A DNA stretch of 64,000 nucleotides from Vampirovibrio sp. (GTDB taxonomy: Bacteria; Cyanobacteriota; Vampirovibrionia; Vampirovibrionales; JAJTHC01): assembly GCA_024998755.1 (NCBI GenBank), contig JACEUU010000003.1, positions 186,001-250,000 on the forward strand, written 5' to 3'. This document shows, in pieces, positions 10,400 through 20,933 of the stretch; positions within the stretch are counted from its first letter, which is position 1, and each line of letters opens with the position of its first letter. The position numbers were made by a program, and so were the translations under genes. Under the pieces are notes generated by a model, which was not told where the DNA came from, searched no databases, and worked only from the letters and a program-made list of their open reading frames with translations.

Positions 10400-11161
10400 C
10401 TAAGAAGCCGAAGAGACTAGCAGTTTCGCCTGTTGGTGGGCGTGTTGCTCCCAATAATCATCTAACAAGTGGAGGGTTTGCCCAATTTCTTCCACCCCAT
10501 ATTTACGCTGAAGGGCTTGCAACAGCAGGGCATCTGCCAAGGCAGGGTTTTTGGGTAGCAACGGCCCATGCAGATAAGTACCCACGAAGTTTTCATGCCA
10601 AACGCCTTCTTGTTTATCGTCTCCGTTATTGCCATTCCCTACGGTAACTTTACCTAACGGGGTAACGTCTTTACCTAAAAAGGTGCGTCCGCTATGGTTT
10701 TCAAACCCTACCAGTGTTTCCCCTGAAGGCAACTCGCATAGCACGTTACCAATCATCCGTTTGTTGCCGGCTTCGGTGTAGGCGTCAATCAGGCTTAAGC
10801 CTTTGAGGGGTTTACCTTCGTGGGGTTTGTAGTAATGCCCCAGTAGTTGGTAGCCTCCGCAGATGGTGAGAAAGAGGGCTTTTTCATCGGCCATTTTGCG
10901 AAGATAATCGGCTTTATGCTGGTGCAGGTCGGCTTCTATGGCGATTTGTTGGGTATCTTGCCCCCCGCCCATGAAGAAGATGTCTACTTCGGGCAGGTTT
11001 TCGGGCAATGTGCCTAGTGGGATGGGTAGAATGTTGAGTTGCCAGCCTCTCCATGCCATACGTTGTTTTAGGGCAAGCACGTTGCCTCTATCGCCATACA
11101 GGTTCATTTCTTGGGGGTACAGATGGGCAAGCGTCAGGGTGTAGGGGGGGGTGGCTATCAT
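10400..11161 (-). CDS. gatD: Type 1 glutamine amidotransferase, GatD/CobQ-like
   Basis: LAHLYPQEMNLYGDRGNVLALKQR, FLTICGGYQLLGHYY nucleophile elbow, GTYLHGPLLPKNP. Confidence 0.78.
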   Translation of the reverse strand: MIATPPYTLTLAHLYPQEMNLYGDRGNVLALKQRMAWRGWQLNILPIPLGTLPENLPEVDIFFMGGGQDTQQIAIEADLHQHKADYLRKMADEKALFLTICGGYQLLGHYYKPHEGKPLKGLSLIDAYTEAGNKRMIGNVLCELPSGETLVGFENHSGRTFLGKDVTPLGKVTVGNGNNGDDKQEGVWHENFVGTYLHGPLLPKNPALADALLLQALQRKYGVEEIGQTLHLLDDYWEQHAHQQAKLLVSSAS

Positions 11162-11451
11162 TATTAAATGGGGCTTTCAACACGTTTAAAGGTGGTTTGT
11201 TTGCAGTTTTTCAAGTGATGCCGACAGTGTTTGCAGGCATCGTTCAAGGTGGGTGGTGCTAATTTGCATGGAGACAACCTTTTTAGATAAAAAAACAAGA
11301 CGAAAGACTGAAATCATTATACCCTAAAACGAGTATGCTTAGAAAGCTTCCCTCCACTTCACCTCCCCTTCACGCAATGGATGTTGCATTTTGGGTGAAA
11401 CTGGTATACTAAAAATAAAACAACCAATTTCTAGCAGAAAGCCCCCTACCC

Positions 11452-12357
11452 ATGATAGCCTACGACGAACCCAAATTTGAAAAAATCCTCATCGTAACCA
11501 AAGAAAGCACAGACCCAGACGGGCTTTACACCCAAAAAGTAAAAGGCTTCCTGACCAGTGCCGGGGTCAACGTCCGTACCGCCGTAGCCAATTTCGGCGA
11601 TGGCTGCAAAAGCCTCCACGAAGAACGCCACAACCCGCCTGATTTAATCATCGTCATCGGCGGAGATGGGACGTTTTTGCGAGCAGCCCAAAGCTTCGCC
11701 CCCGCTAAAGTACCTATGGTCGGCGTAAACAGAGGCAACCTCGGGTTTTTAACCCGCATTGAAACCACCGCCATCCAATCCTACTTGCAACGCATTCTGC
11801 AAGGCGATTTTAAAATTGAAGATCGCCTACTGCTAGATGTTACCACCGCCAAAACCAAGAAAAAACGCCACCACGAACCGCTGTTAGCCTTGAACGATGT
11901 AGTGATTAAAACCAACCATCCTAGTCAAATGGCCAGAATGCAACTGTTTATTGATGACTTCCCTGTAGCCAGTTACGACGCCGATGGGCTGATTATTTCC
12001 ACCCCGACAGGCTCTACAGCGTATAATTTAGCGGCGGGAGGGCCTGTTATTGCCCCAGATGTGCAGGCGTTGGTGCTAACGCCTATTTGTCCGCATAGTC
12101 TTTCCACCAAGCCGATTGTTGTGCCGATTGGCGTGAAAATTCGGGTGGAATCCGTGCAACGCAATCTGTATCCGTTGGTTTATAGTGTGGATGGGCAGGA
12201 TTGTTTACCGTTGGAAATAGGGAATGGCTTGATGATTCAGTGTTCAGAAACCACGTTGCAAATGCTGAACTTTGAACAGGCGGAAGATAATTTTTATTGG
12301 TTGCTGAAGCAGAAACTCGCTTGGGCTAGTAACCCACGCGTACAATTGAACGTCTAG
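11452..12357 (+). CDS. nadK: NAD kinase
   Basis: IVIGGDGTFLRAAQ and STPTGSTAYNLAAGGPVIAPD. Confidence 0.92.
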   Translation: MIAYDEPKFEKILIVTKESTDPDGLYTQKVKGFLTSAGVNVRTAVANFGDGCKSLHEERHNPPDLIIVIGGDGTFLRAAQSFAPAKVPMVGVNRGNLGFLTRIETTAIQSYLQRILQGDFKIEDRLLLDVTTAKTKKKRHHEPLLALNDVVIKTNHPSQMARMQLFIDDFPVASYDADGLIISTPTGSTAYNLAAGGPVIAPDVQALVLTPICPHSLSTKPIVVPIGVKIRVESVQRNLYPLVYSVDGQDCLPLEIGNGLMIQCSETTLQMLNFEQAEDNFYWLLKQKLAWASNPRVQLNV

Positions 12358-12464
12358 TTTTGAAATCTCAATCGGGACGACACATAGGTCGTCCCCCTAC
12401 GGAGAGAAGAGGTATAGATTACTGTAGGGGCGGTACCTCTGTGTACGCCCGCCTAGGATGTTTA

Positions 12465-12625
12465 TACCAATTCAAAGATTAAATGGCGTGTTTTTGTAGG
12501 GGCGTGATTTATTAGCCCTAGCGGTCTATGCGTTGCATCAGTCCGTCCCACAAGCCCTAAACGGATGCGATAAATCGCACCCCTACATAGAGAAAGCTAT
12601 ACGCTATTCTAACTTTGAATTGGTA
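12465..12625. mobile_element. MITE, TACCRATTC family, flanked by TSD TTA
   Basis: TACCAATTCAAAGATTAAATGGCGT...ACGCTATTCTAACTTTGAATTGGTA; TTA at 12462-12464 and 12626-12628. Confidence 0.8.
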
Positions 12626-12650
12626 TTAGACCATAACACGACGAATTAAC

Positions 12651-14078
12651 TTAATCCACACGAACCGATTGCTTACGAAGGTTGGAAAATCCCCACAAGG
12701 CAACGGCAATAAACGGCAACGCCATGGCTGAAAACAGAATTTGAGACCCAAATTGTTCCACCGCAAAACCCGCCACAATGGATGGCACAGTCGAACTGGT
12801 GGCTAAAATGGTAAACTGTACACCCAACACCTTCCCCCGAAGGTTTTCTGGTATTCTATCATGCAACAAAGCCTGCAACGGAATAGCAACCAATGAAGCC
12901 CCAATCCCCAACAACAAATTCCACGCATAACTCGCCCCCATGCGTTGCGTCAACACAAAAGCTTCGGTTGAAAACCACTTCAACGCAGGAATGGCACACA
13001 ACAAGGTGTCTCGTTCGGGAATCATCAACGGCACAGTAATTAGCCCCAACAAACTTAAGCCCACAACCAGCAACCCAGAATAAACCAACACCGGTTGCGG
13101 TACATTGCTTAACGGTTTAGCCACCTTTAAAGCCCCCAGCCCCATACCAACCCCTGAAAACGCCATCATATAGGCAAATTTCCTCGTTGCCAAGGCGGGG
13201 TCTGCATACAGGAACGCTTTCGCAAAGCTAATAGCTACAGGCGGAATAACCACCACCGCCGAAAACAGTAACGCTAGTTTCGCCATGGCCTGCCAAATAA
13301 TCGTGTTGTGAATAATATACTGCCAGCCTTCTTTCATTTCGCTCCAAAAATCTTTTAAATGGCTTTTCAGCGTCGGCGGTGCAGGAATCAGGCTCGTACC
13401 ATCGGCTTGATTTGGCAAAATAGCGGCTGCCTTCACTGCAGCCTCTGAAAAATTGAGTCCGCCCAGCAACAAGGCGGCTATCATAAACAACCCGAATAAC
13501 GCCCAATGCACTTCTTTCAAACCGAGCAGACCAATCAGTGGGTCGCCCAACACAAAACCGACAATTAACGCAGCCATCATGGTGGTGGTAAACAGGGAAT
13601 TCGCTTGCAACAGCTGAGATTTTGGCACAATAGCAGGAATAGTGGCGGATTCCGCGGGTACAAAAAATTGCGTTGCTGCCGAAAGCAAAAATGCCAGTAC
13701 ATAAAGCCATTCAACGCCTAAGGGTGCCATCACGGGCAGTAGTAAAACAAGCACCCCACGGGCGATGTTGGTCATAATGAGCGTGGTTTTTTTTCGCCAT
13801 CTGTCCACAAAAACGCCGGCAATGGCGGTAAGTAGAACGGCAGGAATGGTAAAGGCAATGTACAAAAAACTAACGTAGCGTTCGCCCGTGCTATACAGGG
13901 TTGCAATAACTGAAAGAAAGACAATGAAGACAATTCGGTCTGCCAGTTGAGAAAACACCTGGGCCAACCAAAGGCACATAAAAGATTGGTTTTTAAACAA
14001 TGAAGGGGGCGGAGCTAACAAGCAAACCGTTTCAGTTTCAGGTAATAAGGCGGGGGGAACAGACATCATCATCATCAT
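12651..14078 (-). CDS. MFS transporter
   Basis: 12-TM hydrophobic pattern; LWLAQVFSQLADRIVFIV, FVDRWRKKTTLIM; begins with five tandem ATG codons. Confidence 0.85.
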   Translation of the reverse strand: MMMMMSVPPALLPETETVCLLAPPPSLFKNQSFMCLWLAQVFSQLADRIVFIVFLSVIATLYSTGERYVSFLYIAFTIPAVLLTAIAGVFVDRWRKKTTLIMTNIARGVLVLLLPVMAPLGVEWLYVLAFLLSAATQFFVPAESATIPAIVPKSQLLQANSLFTTTMMAALIVGFVLGDPLIGLLGLKEVHWALFGLFMIAALLLGGLNFSEAAVKAAAILPNQADGTSLIPAPPTLKSHLKDFWSEMKEGWQYIIHNTIIWQAMAKLALLFSAVVVIPPVAISFAKAFLYADPALATRKFAYMMAFSGVGMGLGALKVAKPLSNVPQPVLVYSGLLVVGLSLLGLITVPLMIPERDTLLCAIPALKWFSTEAFVLTQRMGASYAWNLLLGIGASLVAIPLQALLHDRIPENLRGKVLGVQFTILATSSTVPSIVAGFAVEQFGSQILFSAMALPFIAVALWGFSNLRKQSVRVD

Positions 14079-14152
14079 TATTACTGTAAAATCCTGACAA
14101 AAAAAGGCGAAAGAAAAGAGTTATTACAATTTATTATAGCGTGAAAAATGAC

Positions 14153-14986
14153 TTAGCTCACAAACAGGGTTTCTAATAAGGCATAACTATTGAGTTTGAA
14201 TCCTTGGAAATTTTCCAAGTAAAATCGTAAAAACCGAAATCCTTTTTGCAAAGAAGGTAAGGGGTGGGCATCAAACGCTTGAAGTTTAACCGCTTCAGGT
14301 AACGGAAAACTTTGAGAAAGCAAAAGAAGCAACTGCTGGGTGCTGGCGGAAATGGGCACGCATTGAGCATCATCCGTTGGTTTGCGTGAAAACAACCCAT
14401 GGTGCAGCGGTGAAAAAAAGCAAACGTTATTGCTGGAGACAGCGGTTTCGGCATCTAACAACGTCCAATCAGCCCACAACCCGTGAAGGTCTAAACAGTG
14501 GGCTTGAAACCCTAAAAACCAGAGCAGTTCAGCTTCAAGGGTAAAGGCTTCAAAGGCTAAGCCGTGCAATAAATTGCGGAGTGCTTGAAAATAAACGGCC
14601 GCATCTTCTGCCGTGCCTTCGCTTAACTTCAAGAGTGTTTCTGCCCCTGCTTGGGCAAACAACAGTAGGCGTTCCTTGGCAAATAGCGGTGCGAATGTTT
14701 CTTGTGGTTGATATTGTATCAGCGTGCCTAAGCCTTCTTTACCTCTGGAACCAAACCGCACTTGTAGTTGGCTAATACTGAGGGTTTGAGCAGCCCCTGC
14801 TAGTTTACTGGTAGGGGTTCGGGTGTTTTTAATAGCCACGTCAATTTTACCTGCTGTTTGGGTGTAAAACGTCGCAAGGCGGTCTTTTTCTCTGTAAGGT
14901 TTACTTTTAAGGCAAATACCCAGTAAGGTTTCAGTGGTAGGCATAAGGGGGACCTTAACTAAAAAACGTCTGAACGAGCCAATCAA
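14153..14986 (-). CDS. recO: DNA repair protein RecO (start probably at the internal MPTTETLL)
   Basis: TETLLGICLKSKPYREKDRLATFYTQTAGKIDVAIKNTRTPTSKLAGAAQ. Confidence 0.85.
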   Translation of the reverse strand: MIGSFRRFLVKVPLMPTTETLLGICLKSKPYREKDRLATFYTQTAGKIDVAIKNTRTPTSKLAGAAQTLSISQLQVRFGSRGKEGLGTLIQYQPQETFAPLFAKERLLLFAQAGAETLLKLSEGTAEDAAVYFQALRNLLHGLAFEAFTLEAELLWFLGFQAHCLDLHGLWADWTLLDAETAVSSNNVCFFSPLHHGLFSRKPTDDAQCVPISASTQQLLLLLSQSFPLPEAVKLQAFDAHPLPSLQKGFRFLRFYLENFQGFKLNSYALLETLFVS

Positions 14987-15140
14987 TACACTGCATTTAC
15001 AGTAAGCAAGGGTAGCTTAGCACAAAAGGCTAGGGTTTGTTAATGAATGTTTACAATAACCAACAATTGTTGACAAACTGCAATAGGGTAGCTTATACTT
15101 AACCTAAATTAATGATTTTTTATTTAAAGTTACCAATAAA

Positions 15141-15743
15141 AAAGACTTTTTTGGTTTTATTCACACACTGGACAATGATCACTTCATATTGACTTAATGA
15201 AATCACTTAATTATTTAAGCGTGATCGATTGTTACTATCTCTCGTTGATAGTCTTGTTTTCATTAAACCTTATTTAGGTTTAGTTCCCCTTAGCTTTAAA
15301 GTCAGCATTTAAAAAATGCTATTTAAAGTTTTAATTTTAAGAAAGACTTTTTTGGTTTTATTCACACATTGGACAATGATTACTTCATATTGACTTAATG
15401 AAATCACTTAATTATTTAAGCGTGATCGATTGTTACTATCTCTCGTTGATAGTCTTGTTTTCGTTAAACCTTATTTAGGTTTAGTTCCCCTTAGCTTTAA
15501 AGTCAGCATTTAAAAAATGCTATTTAAAGTTTTAATTTTAAGAAAGACTTTTTTGGTTTTATTCACACATTGGACAATGATTACTTCATATTGACTTAAT
15601 GAAATTACTTAATTATTTAAGCGTGATCGATTGTTACTATCTCTCGTTGATAGTCTTGTTTTCGTTAAACCTTATTTAGGTTTAGTTCCCCTTAGCTTTA
15701 AAGTCAGCATTTAAAGAATGCTATTTAAAGTTTTAATTTATTG
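15141..15743 (+). repeat. Three tandem copies of a 201-bp hairpin-rich unit
   Basis: AAAGACTTTTTTGGTTTTATTCACACA starts at 15141, 15342 and 15543 (period 201); copies nearly identical. Confidence 0.93.
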
Positions 15744-15762
15744 ATTAAAGGATTTTTCTGTC

Positions 15763-17151
15763 ATGATGGTTGTATATAATGGAACAAGTGCTGCTAATAC
15801 CTATTCAGCAAACAGTACGGGTATTGATGCAATTTACGGTTTTGGGGGAGACGATATTCTAACCTTAACCGGTGCTAATAATCCGTTAGGCTATGCCTAC
15901 CGTTCCAGTATTTACGGCGGAGACGGTAACGATAACATAACCGTTAACAACAGTATTGGTGTCAATATTTTTGGTGAAGGTGGTAATAACAATATTACCG
16001 CAAACAATAGTAGTCAAATTAATGTATCAGCTGGAACCAATAGTAATACAGTTACCTTCAACAACGTAAAAGCGAGTACTATTGTCACGGGTGAATTAAA
16101 TGACGTCGTTTCATTTAAGGGGCATTCTTTTGATGCCATTATAGGAAGTGCCACTAGTACAATTATTAGTGCAGGTGGTAACGATACCATTTTTGTTACA
16201 ACCCAAGGCAATATGGTGAATGCTGGAACTGGCGACGATAAAATTAACTTATCTCTTTCCTTAACAAAAGCCCTACCAGTAGTGGGTTCGAAAATAGACT
16301 TCAGTGTAAACCAAGTTAATGCCGGTGCAGGTAATGATATTATTTCTTCTACACTACCTGTAGGTTTGTACATGGGCGGTGCAGGTAATGATAGTATTAC
16401 GATAGATAACAGTAACGCACTGTATAAAAACTATCAATTCGTAGGCAAGCAAATTAGTGCAGCTACCAGTAATACAATCGCCAAGTGGAATACCGTCGCT
16501 GATGGTGGGTCTGGTGCAGATATTATTAAGTTAGTTAATGTTAATAAAGCATTGGTTTCAGATGGGTCAGCAGGGCCTAATTCTAATCGTCCTACCGTTG
16601 GTTTTTTCTTAGATCATGCAAGAGATACGATTAATGTAACGGGTAACGACAACACCATTTTACTAACTGATGGGGATGTATTAACCCAATCAGGCACTAA
16701 CAACGACGTTCGTCTATACTTTACGGAAAACGTAGGCGTTGCAGGCAGTATTACATCCACAAACACAGCAAGTACCAACTTAAATTACAAAGGTGGTAAT
16801 GAGCTTTACTTAATGGGTAAAACAGGTATGGAAGTAACTAACGACTTTAAAAATTATGTCGTTCTGCGTCAAGGTAATGATTTATTAATTGGTGTAAAAA
16901 CATCTAATTTATTTGATACCGTTATCAAAAATCAATTTACTAATTTTTCGGGTTTTGAAGCCCTTAAAGCCAATGTTAATGCTGTAGCCGATGGTAATTT
17001 TCTGCCAACAGACTGGACTGCCACTTTAGGTAGCAGTAGCTTGGTAACACTAACCAACAATTTAACTAGCTTACACCTCACATCGTTAGATGCCGTTAGA
17101 GCTAGCACTTTAGCAAGCTCGTTCATTGAAAAAGCTTGGCATATTGGTTAA
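15763..17151 (+). CDS. RTX/haemolysin-type calcium-binding-like repeat protein
   Basis: GGDGNDNITV, GGAGNDSITI, GAGNDIIS, GTGDDKINL glycine/aspartate nonapeptide-like repeats. Confidence 0.7.
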   Translation: MMVVYNGTSAANTYSANSTGIDAIYGFGGDDILTLTGANNPLGYAYRSSIYGGDGNDNITVNNSIGVNIFGEGGNNNITANNSSQINVSAGTNSNTVTFNNVKASTIVTGELNDVVSFKGHSFDAIIGSATSTIISAGGNDTIFVTTQGNMVNAGTGDDKINLSLSLTKALPVVGSKIDFSVNQVNAGAGNDIISSTLPVGLYMGGAGNDSITIDNSNALYKNYQFVGKQISAATSNTIAKWNTVADGGSGADIIKLVNVNKALVSDGSAGPNSNRPTVGFFLDHARDTINVTGNDNTILLTDGDVLTQSGTNNDVRLYFTENVGVAGSITSTNTASTNLNYKGGNELYLMGKTGMEVTNDFKNYVVLRQGNDLLIGVKTSNLFDTVIKNQFTNFSGFEALKANVNAVADGNFLPTDWTATLGSSSLVTLTNNLTSLHLTSLDAVRASTLASSFIEKAWHIG

Positions 17152-17181
17152 GTTTTAATACCCTTTTTAAATGAAACAACA

Positions 17182-17216
17182 GAACCTCTTCTACACTATT
17201 GGTAGGAGAGGTTTTT
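17182..17216 (+). terminator. Intrinsic terminator after the RTX-like gene
   Basis: AACCTCTTCTAC...GTAGGAGAGGTTTTTGTTT hairpin plus T-run. Confidence 0.65.
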
Positions 17217-17286
17217 GTTTGTTCGTTGACAAATAGTACACTGGGAAGACAATTACTTTTTCTAGCAGGAGCGAAGCCTTCCCAGC

Positions 17287-18354
17287 ATGATGATGATGAT
17301 GTCTTCTGACGACAAAACCGAAGACCCAACGGCGTACAAGCTTGGCAAAGCCCGTTCAGAAGGAAGTGTAGCTAAAAGCACGGATTTTACCGCTGCCCTG
17401 CTAATGGGAACGGTGCTAATGATGCTAACCGTAGGCGGAGATTTTCTACTTAGTAGCCTAAAAGGCCTACTAAAAACGCTGCTTTCCCTACCCTACCAAG
17501 GGGAAATGACCCAACGGGCTTTTTACCAGCTACTGCACCAAGCCAGCCAAGTAGCCTTTTTATTGTTAGCCCCGTTTTTGGGGGCGTTGTTCTTTACCGC
17601 ATTAGGGTCTAACTTATGGCAAGTAAAGCCCATGTTTAACACCAAACCCATTATGCCCAACTTATCCAAGCTGAACCCTGCCAAAGGCATAAAACGCATT
17701 ATTTCAATGAAAGGGCTGGTGGAATTATTCAAAGGTATTTTGAAGATGGTGGTTGTAACTTCCGTCGGGTATGCCGTTGTACAAAGCCAAATGTCTAGCT
17801 TGTTATTACTAAACTACAGTACCCCCGCTGCGTTGTACGATAAATTATGGCAGCTATTACTCCTACTTTCAGGGTGGATGTTTGCCACCTACCTAGCCAT
17901 TGGACTAGCAGACTATAAATACCAGCATTGGCAATTTCAAAAAAACTTAAAAATGACCAAACAAGAAGTCAAGGATGAATCTAAAAACCTTGAGGGCGAT
18001 ACGAAGATGAAAGGCAAGGTTCGGCAAACAGGCCGAGCCATGTTAAGCAAAAAACAGCTCAAACACATTCCTACGGCAGATGTGATTATAACAAACCCCA
18101 CTCACTACGCTATTGCTTTGCGGTACGACCCGGATATTGCACCAGCTCCGCACGTGGTAGCGAAGGGCGTCGACCATTTTGCGTTAAAAATTAGGGAAGT
18201 GGGTAAGTTGCACAATATAGAAATGGTGGAAAACCGTCCGTTGGCTAGGGCTTTGTATGATAAGGTGGAATATGGTGAAATGATTCCGCCTGAACTGTTT
18301 GTGGCGGTAGCGGAAGTATTGGCGTTTGTTTACCAGAAAAAGGGTAAACGGTAA
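17287..18354 (+). CDS. flhB: FlhB/YscU family export apparatus protein
   Basis: EDPTAYKLGKARSEGSVAKSTD and autocleavage motif NPTHYAIALRYDP; starts with five tandem ATG. Confidence 0.9.
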   Translation: MMMMMSSDDKTEDPTAYKLGKARSEGSVAKSTDFTAALLMGTVLMMLTVGGDFLLSSLKGLLKTLLSLPYQGEMTQRAFYQLLHQASQVAFLLLAPFLGALFFTALGSNLWQVKPMFNTKPIMPNLSKLNPAKGIKRIISMKGLVELFKGILKMVVVTSVGYAVVQSQMSSLLLLNYSTPAALYDKLWQLLLLLSGWMFATYLAIGLADYKYQHWQFQKNLKMTKQEVKDESKNLEGDTKMKGKVRQTGRAMLSKKQLKHIPTADVIITNPTHYAIALRYDPDIAPAPHVVAKGVDHFALKIREVGKLHNIEMVENRPLARALYDKVEYGEMIPPELFVAVAEVLAFVYQKKGKR

Positions 18355-18746
18355 AAAAGACTGCACTTAATTCTATGGCTTATTGCTTTGGGCTATGGTG
18401 TATGCGTAAGGAGGGACTGGCGTCAGCCCCCCCTTACAACCCCCCACCGCTTAAGGGGCTGTTCGCCACCCCCTTAAGAATCCCCAGGGGAACAACTGAT
18501 TAATTGGTAGTATCCACGTTGAAAATAGGCTTGACCGAAAGCCAGAGGGCTTCCTAATTGGTCTGCTTCGCTACGCTCGCACCAGCCTATCTCCAACTGG
18601 ATATGGTTTGGAACTTAAAATTTTCAGCCTAAATCAAACATTGCTACATTTTTAGCAGTTTTATTAGAAAGCTTAATAACCAATAGGAATGGGAGGGTTT
18701 CAACCCCTCCCATTCCAAAATTAAATGACGAAGATACTTTTTCCTA

Positions 18747-19577
18747 TTAACTGGCTTCTGTTTTGAAAATGCGGTGTTCAAAAATCGCTTTGTTGGTTTT
18801 ATCTACAATGGCTAAAATCTTGGCGTTTTGTTCTGTTTTTTTCATGGCCGCCCGTACACCATCATCTTCCCGAAGGGTTCTAAGCACTTGGTTATAGTAA
18901 GCACCAATCAACTTGGGTTCTTCATCCATAAACAAATCCCGAACTTTGGGGTCGTTCAACAAAGCCAAATAATTAACGGCACCATCCGCCCATTTTTCAC
19001 GCCAAACCTTTGTATCTAACCGCTTGCCATAGGTGGTTAAATAGCCTTGCCATTCTTTTACGGCAGCAATGGCTTTTTCTTTGTAATCGGCATTATTCAT
19101 AATAGCCTTATATGAAAGTGGGGTTACGCCCTCGGGTAAGTCTGCTTTTTTGGTAGGATTGGTTGCTACAATCCGTTTTTTATGCCGAATAGCTTTGGGT
19201 TTAGGTTCAGTATAATCAGTATCGTTATGAACCCTTACCTTTGGATGTTTTTGAGTATGAATTTGGGCTTCTTCTTGTTCTTCTTGAGCGGGATGAAACA
19301 ACTTACTTAGCACCAATTGAATAATGCTTGTCAAACCACCACCTTGTGGTGGGCATACGAAATTATGAGATGAGGGGTACGGATATTGGTTCAATGCACT
19401 ACTGCCAAAACCACCAAAGTCTGCTGTCTTACCAAATACAGGGAAGTAATTACTAGGTGCTGAAGGTGGTTGAAACTGAGGTAAATAACCACTGTTTTTA
19501 TTGTAACCTGATGCTGAAGGCGTATTGAAGGCAAACGGATTGCTAGGGTAGGACATTAAAGAAGTCATCATCATCAT
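18747..19577 (-). CDS. Hypothetical protein
   Basis: 276-aa ORF; starts with four tandem ATG; no family recognised. Confidence 0.55.
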   Translation of the reverse strand: MMMMTSLMSYPSNPFAFNTPSASGYNKNSGYLPQFQPPSAPSNYFPVFGKTADFGGFGSSALNQYPYPSSHNFVCPPQGGGLTSIIQLVLSKLFHPAQEEQEEAQIHTQKHPKVRVHNDTDYTEPKPKAIRHKKRIVATNPTKKADLPEGVTPLSYKAIMNNADYKEKAIAAVKEWQGYLTTYGKRLDTKVWREKWADGAVNYLALLNDPKVRDLFMDEEPKLIGAYYNQVLRTLREDDGVRAAMKKTEQNAKILAIVDKTNKAIFEHRIFKTEAS

Positions 19578-19619
19578 AGAGAGGGGTATCCTTTATAGGT
19601 TACAAGGGGTGGTATTTAA

Positions 19620-19766
19620 TACCATTTTCAAATAGAAATAGCATCAGCATCTACGTTGTTACCGTCAAGCAAAAAATCCTCAACGTACGTCTTCTCTGTA
19701 CGCCTGCGGTTTTTTACTTGCCAGTGCCTAGTATCCATCTAACGCTATTCCTATTTGAAAATGGTA
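19620..19766. mobile_element. MITE, TACCRATTC family, flanked by TSD TAA
   Basis: TACCATTTTCAAATAGAAATAGC...GCTATTCCTATTTGAAAATGGTA; TAA on both flanks; interior nearly identical to 48505-48648. Confidence 0.85.
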
Positions 19767-20006
19767 TAATAGGGTATAGAAGAGAGAGAGAGAGAGAATA
19801 AAACGGGGCTGGTAATAGCCATTTAACTGTTAATTAAATTAAACTTACTTTAATTTAATCTATTAGTATAAAAACAAACTATTAAACTACTTGGAACGTT
19901 GGATGCAGAACAAGTAACAATTGTGTTACACTAATAAGCGTAGTAGTAGGTCATTTTATTAAACTACCTGTTTGGGCTAACCCCTTGAAAGATGAGGCTC
20001 TTATAA

Positions 20007-20477
20007 ATGATGATGATGAGTTTAGAACGTACTTTTATTGCCATTAAACCAGATGGTGTTCAGCGGGGCTTAATTGGCGATATTATTAGTCGGTTTGAAA
20101 CCAAAGGGCTGAAGCTGGTTGCTTTAAAATTGCTGAGAGTAACAGACGCTTTGGCAGAACAGCATTACGGTGAACATAAAGGCAAGCCTTTTTATGAGCC
20201 TTTAGTGGCATTTATTACTTCCGGGCCGATTGTAGCCATGGTATGGGAAGGCAGAGACGCTGTTGCCGTTTGCAGGCAATTAAATGGGGCTACAGACCCT
20301 GAAAAAGCGACTCCTGGTACGATTCGGTTTGATTTTGGACAAATTGCACAACGTAATATTGTGCATGGGTCGGATAGTGTAACGTCAGCAGAACGAGAAA
20401 TTCACTTGTTTTTTGATGATGACGAAATTTTAGACCATTGGGATAGAACGGTAGACCCTTGGATTTTACCCCTTTAA
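20007..20477 (+). CDS. ndk: Nucleoside diphosphate kinase
   Basis: [50 protein letters not shown]; four tandem ATG at start. Confidence 0.95.
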   Translation: MMMMSLERTFIAIKPDGVQRGLIGDIISRFETKGLKLVALKLLRVTDALAEQHYGEHKGKPFYEPLVAFITSGPIVAMVWEGRDAVAVCRQLNGATDPEKATPGTIRFDFGQIAQRNIVHGSDSVTSAEREIHLFFDDDEILDHWDRTVDPWILPL

Positions 20478-20553
20478 CTTAATCTTCGTTGGGCGATATC
20501 TACTGCAAGCAGAGGAATCGCCCAATTTTCTTCAAGAAATCAGTCATAATAAC

Positions 20554-20620
20554 AGAGAATGATAGAAGCTACCATTGGGCTACCACCCAAGCATTTGCTT
20601 CTATCATTCTCTTGTTTTTT
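20554..20620 (+). terminator. Long-stem terminator downstream of ndk
   Basis: AGAGAATGATAGAAGC...GCTTCTATCATTCTCTTGTTTTTT with internal TTGGG/CCCAA. Confidence 0.7.
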
Positions 20621-20649
20621 TCTTTGTTCATTAAAAAGGATTTCATTGC

Positions 20650-20892
20650 GTGGTTTCCCAGCCCATTCCTACACCTTCAGCATATGCCATTAACCCACAG
20701 CAGTCTGTAGTGGAAATTGTGCGTCAATACCCCTTATTGAAATCCAGTTTTGATGCCATTGGCATGAACCCTGAAGTTAACAAGGCTGTTTCATTTGAAA
20801 GTTTAATTGCCAGTTGCAAGGTGCAACAACTACCGGTTGAAGAGGTTTTAGAAACCCTGCAACAAATTTTAACGACAGGCTTACAGCCCTAA
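20650..20892 (+). CDS. Small DUF1858-like protein
   Basis: VVEIVRQYPLLKSSFDAIGMNP resembles DUF1858 helical domain. Confidence 0.5.
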   Translation: MVSQPIPTPSAYAINPQQSVVEIVRQYPLLKSSFDAIGMNPEVNKAVSFESLIASCKVQQLPVEEVLETLQQILTTGLQP

Positions 20893-20933
20893 TATTTTTC
20901 TTCCCCCCTTTCACGGCAGGAGCCTACACCCTA

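Noticed and set aside
19781-19798. (AG)n microsatellite
   Set aside because: Short, intergenic, no evident link to a gene start.
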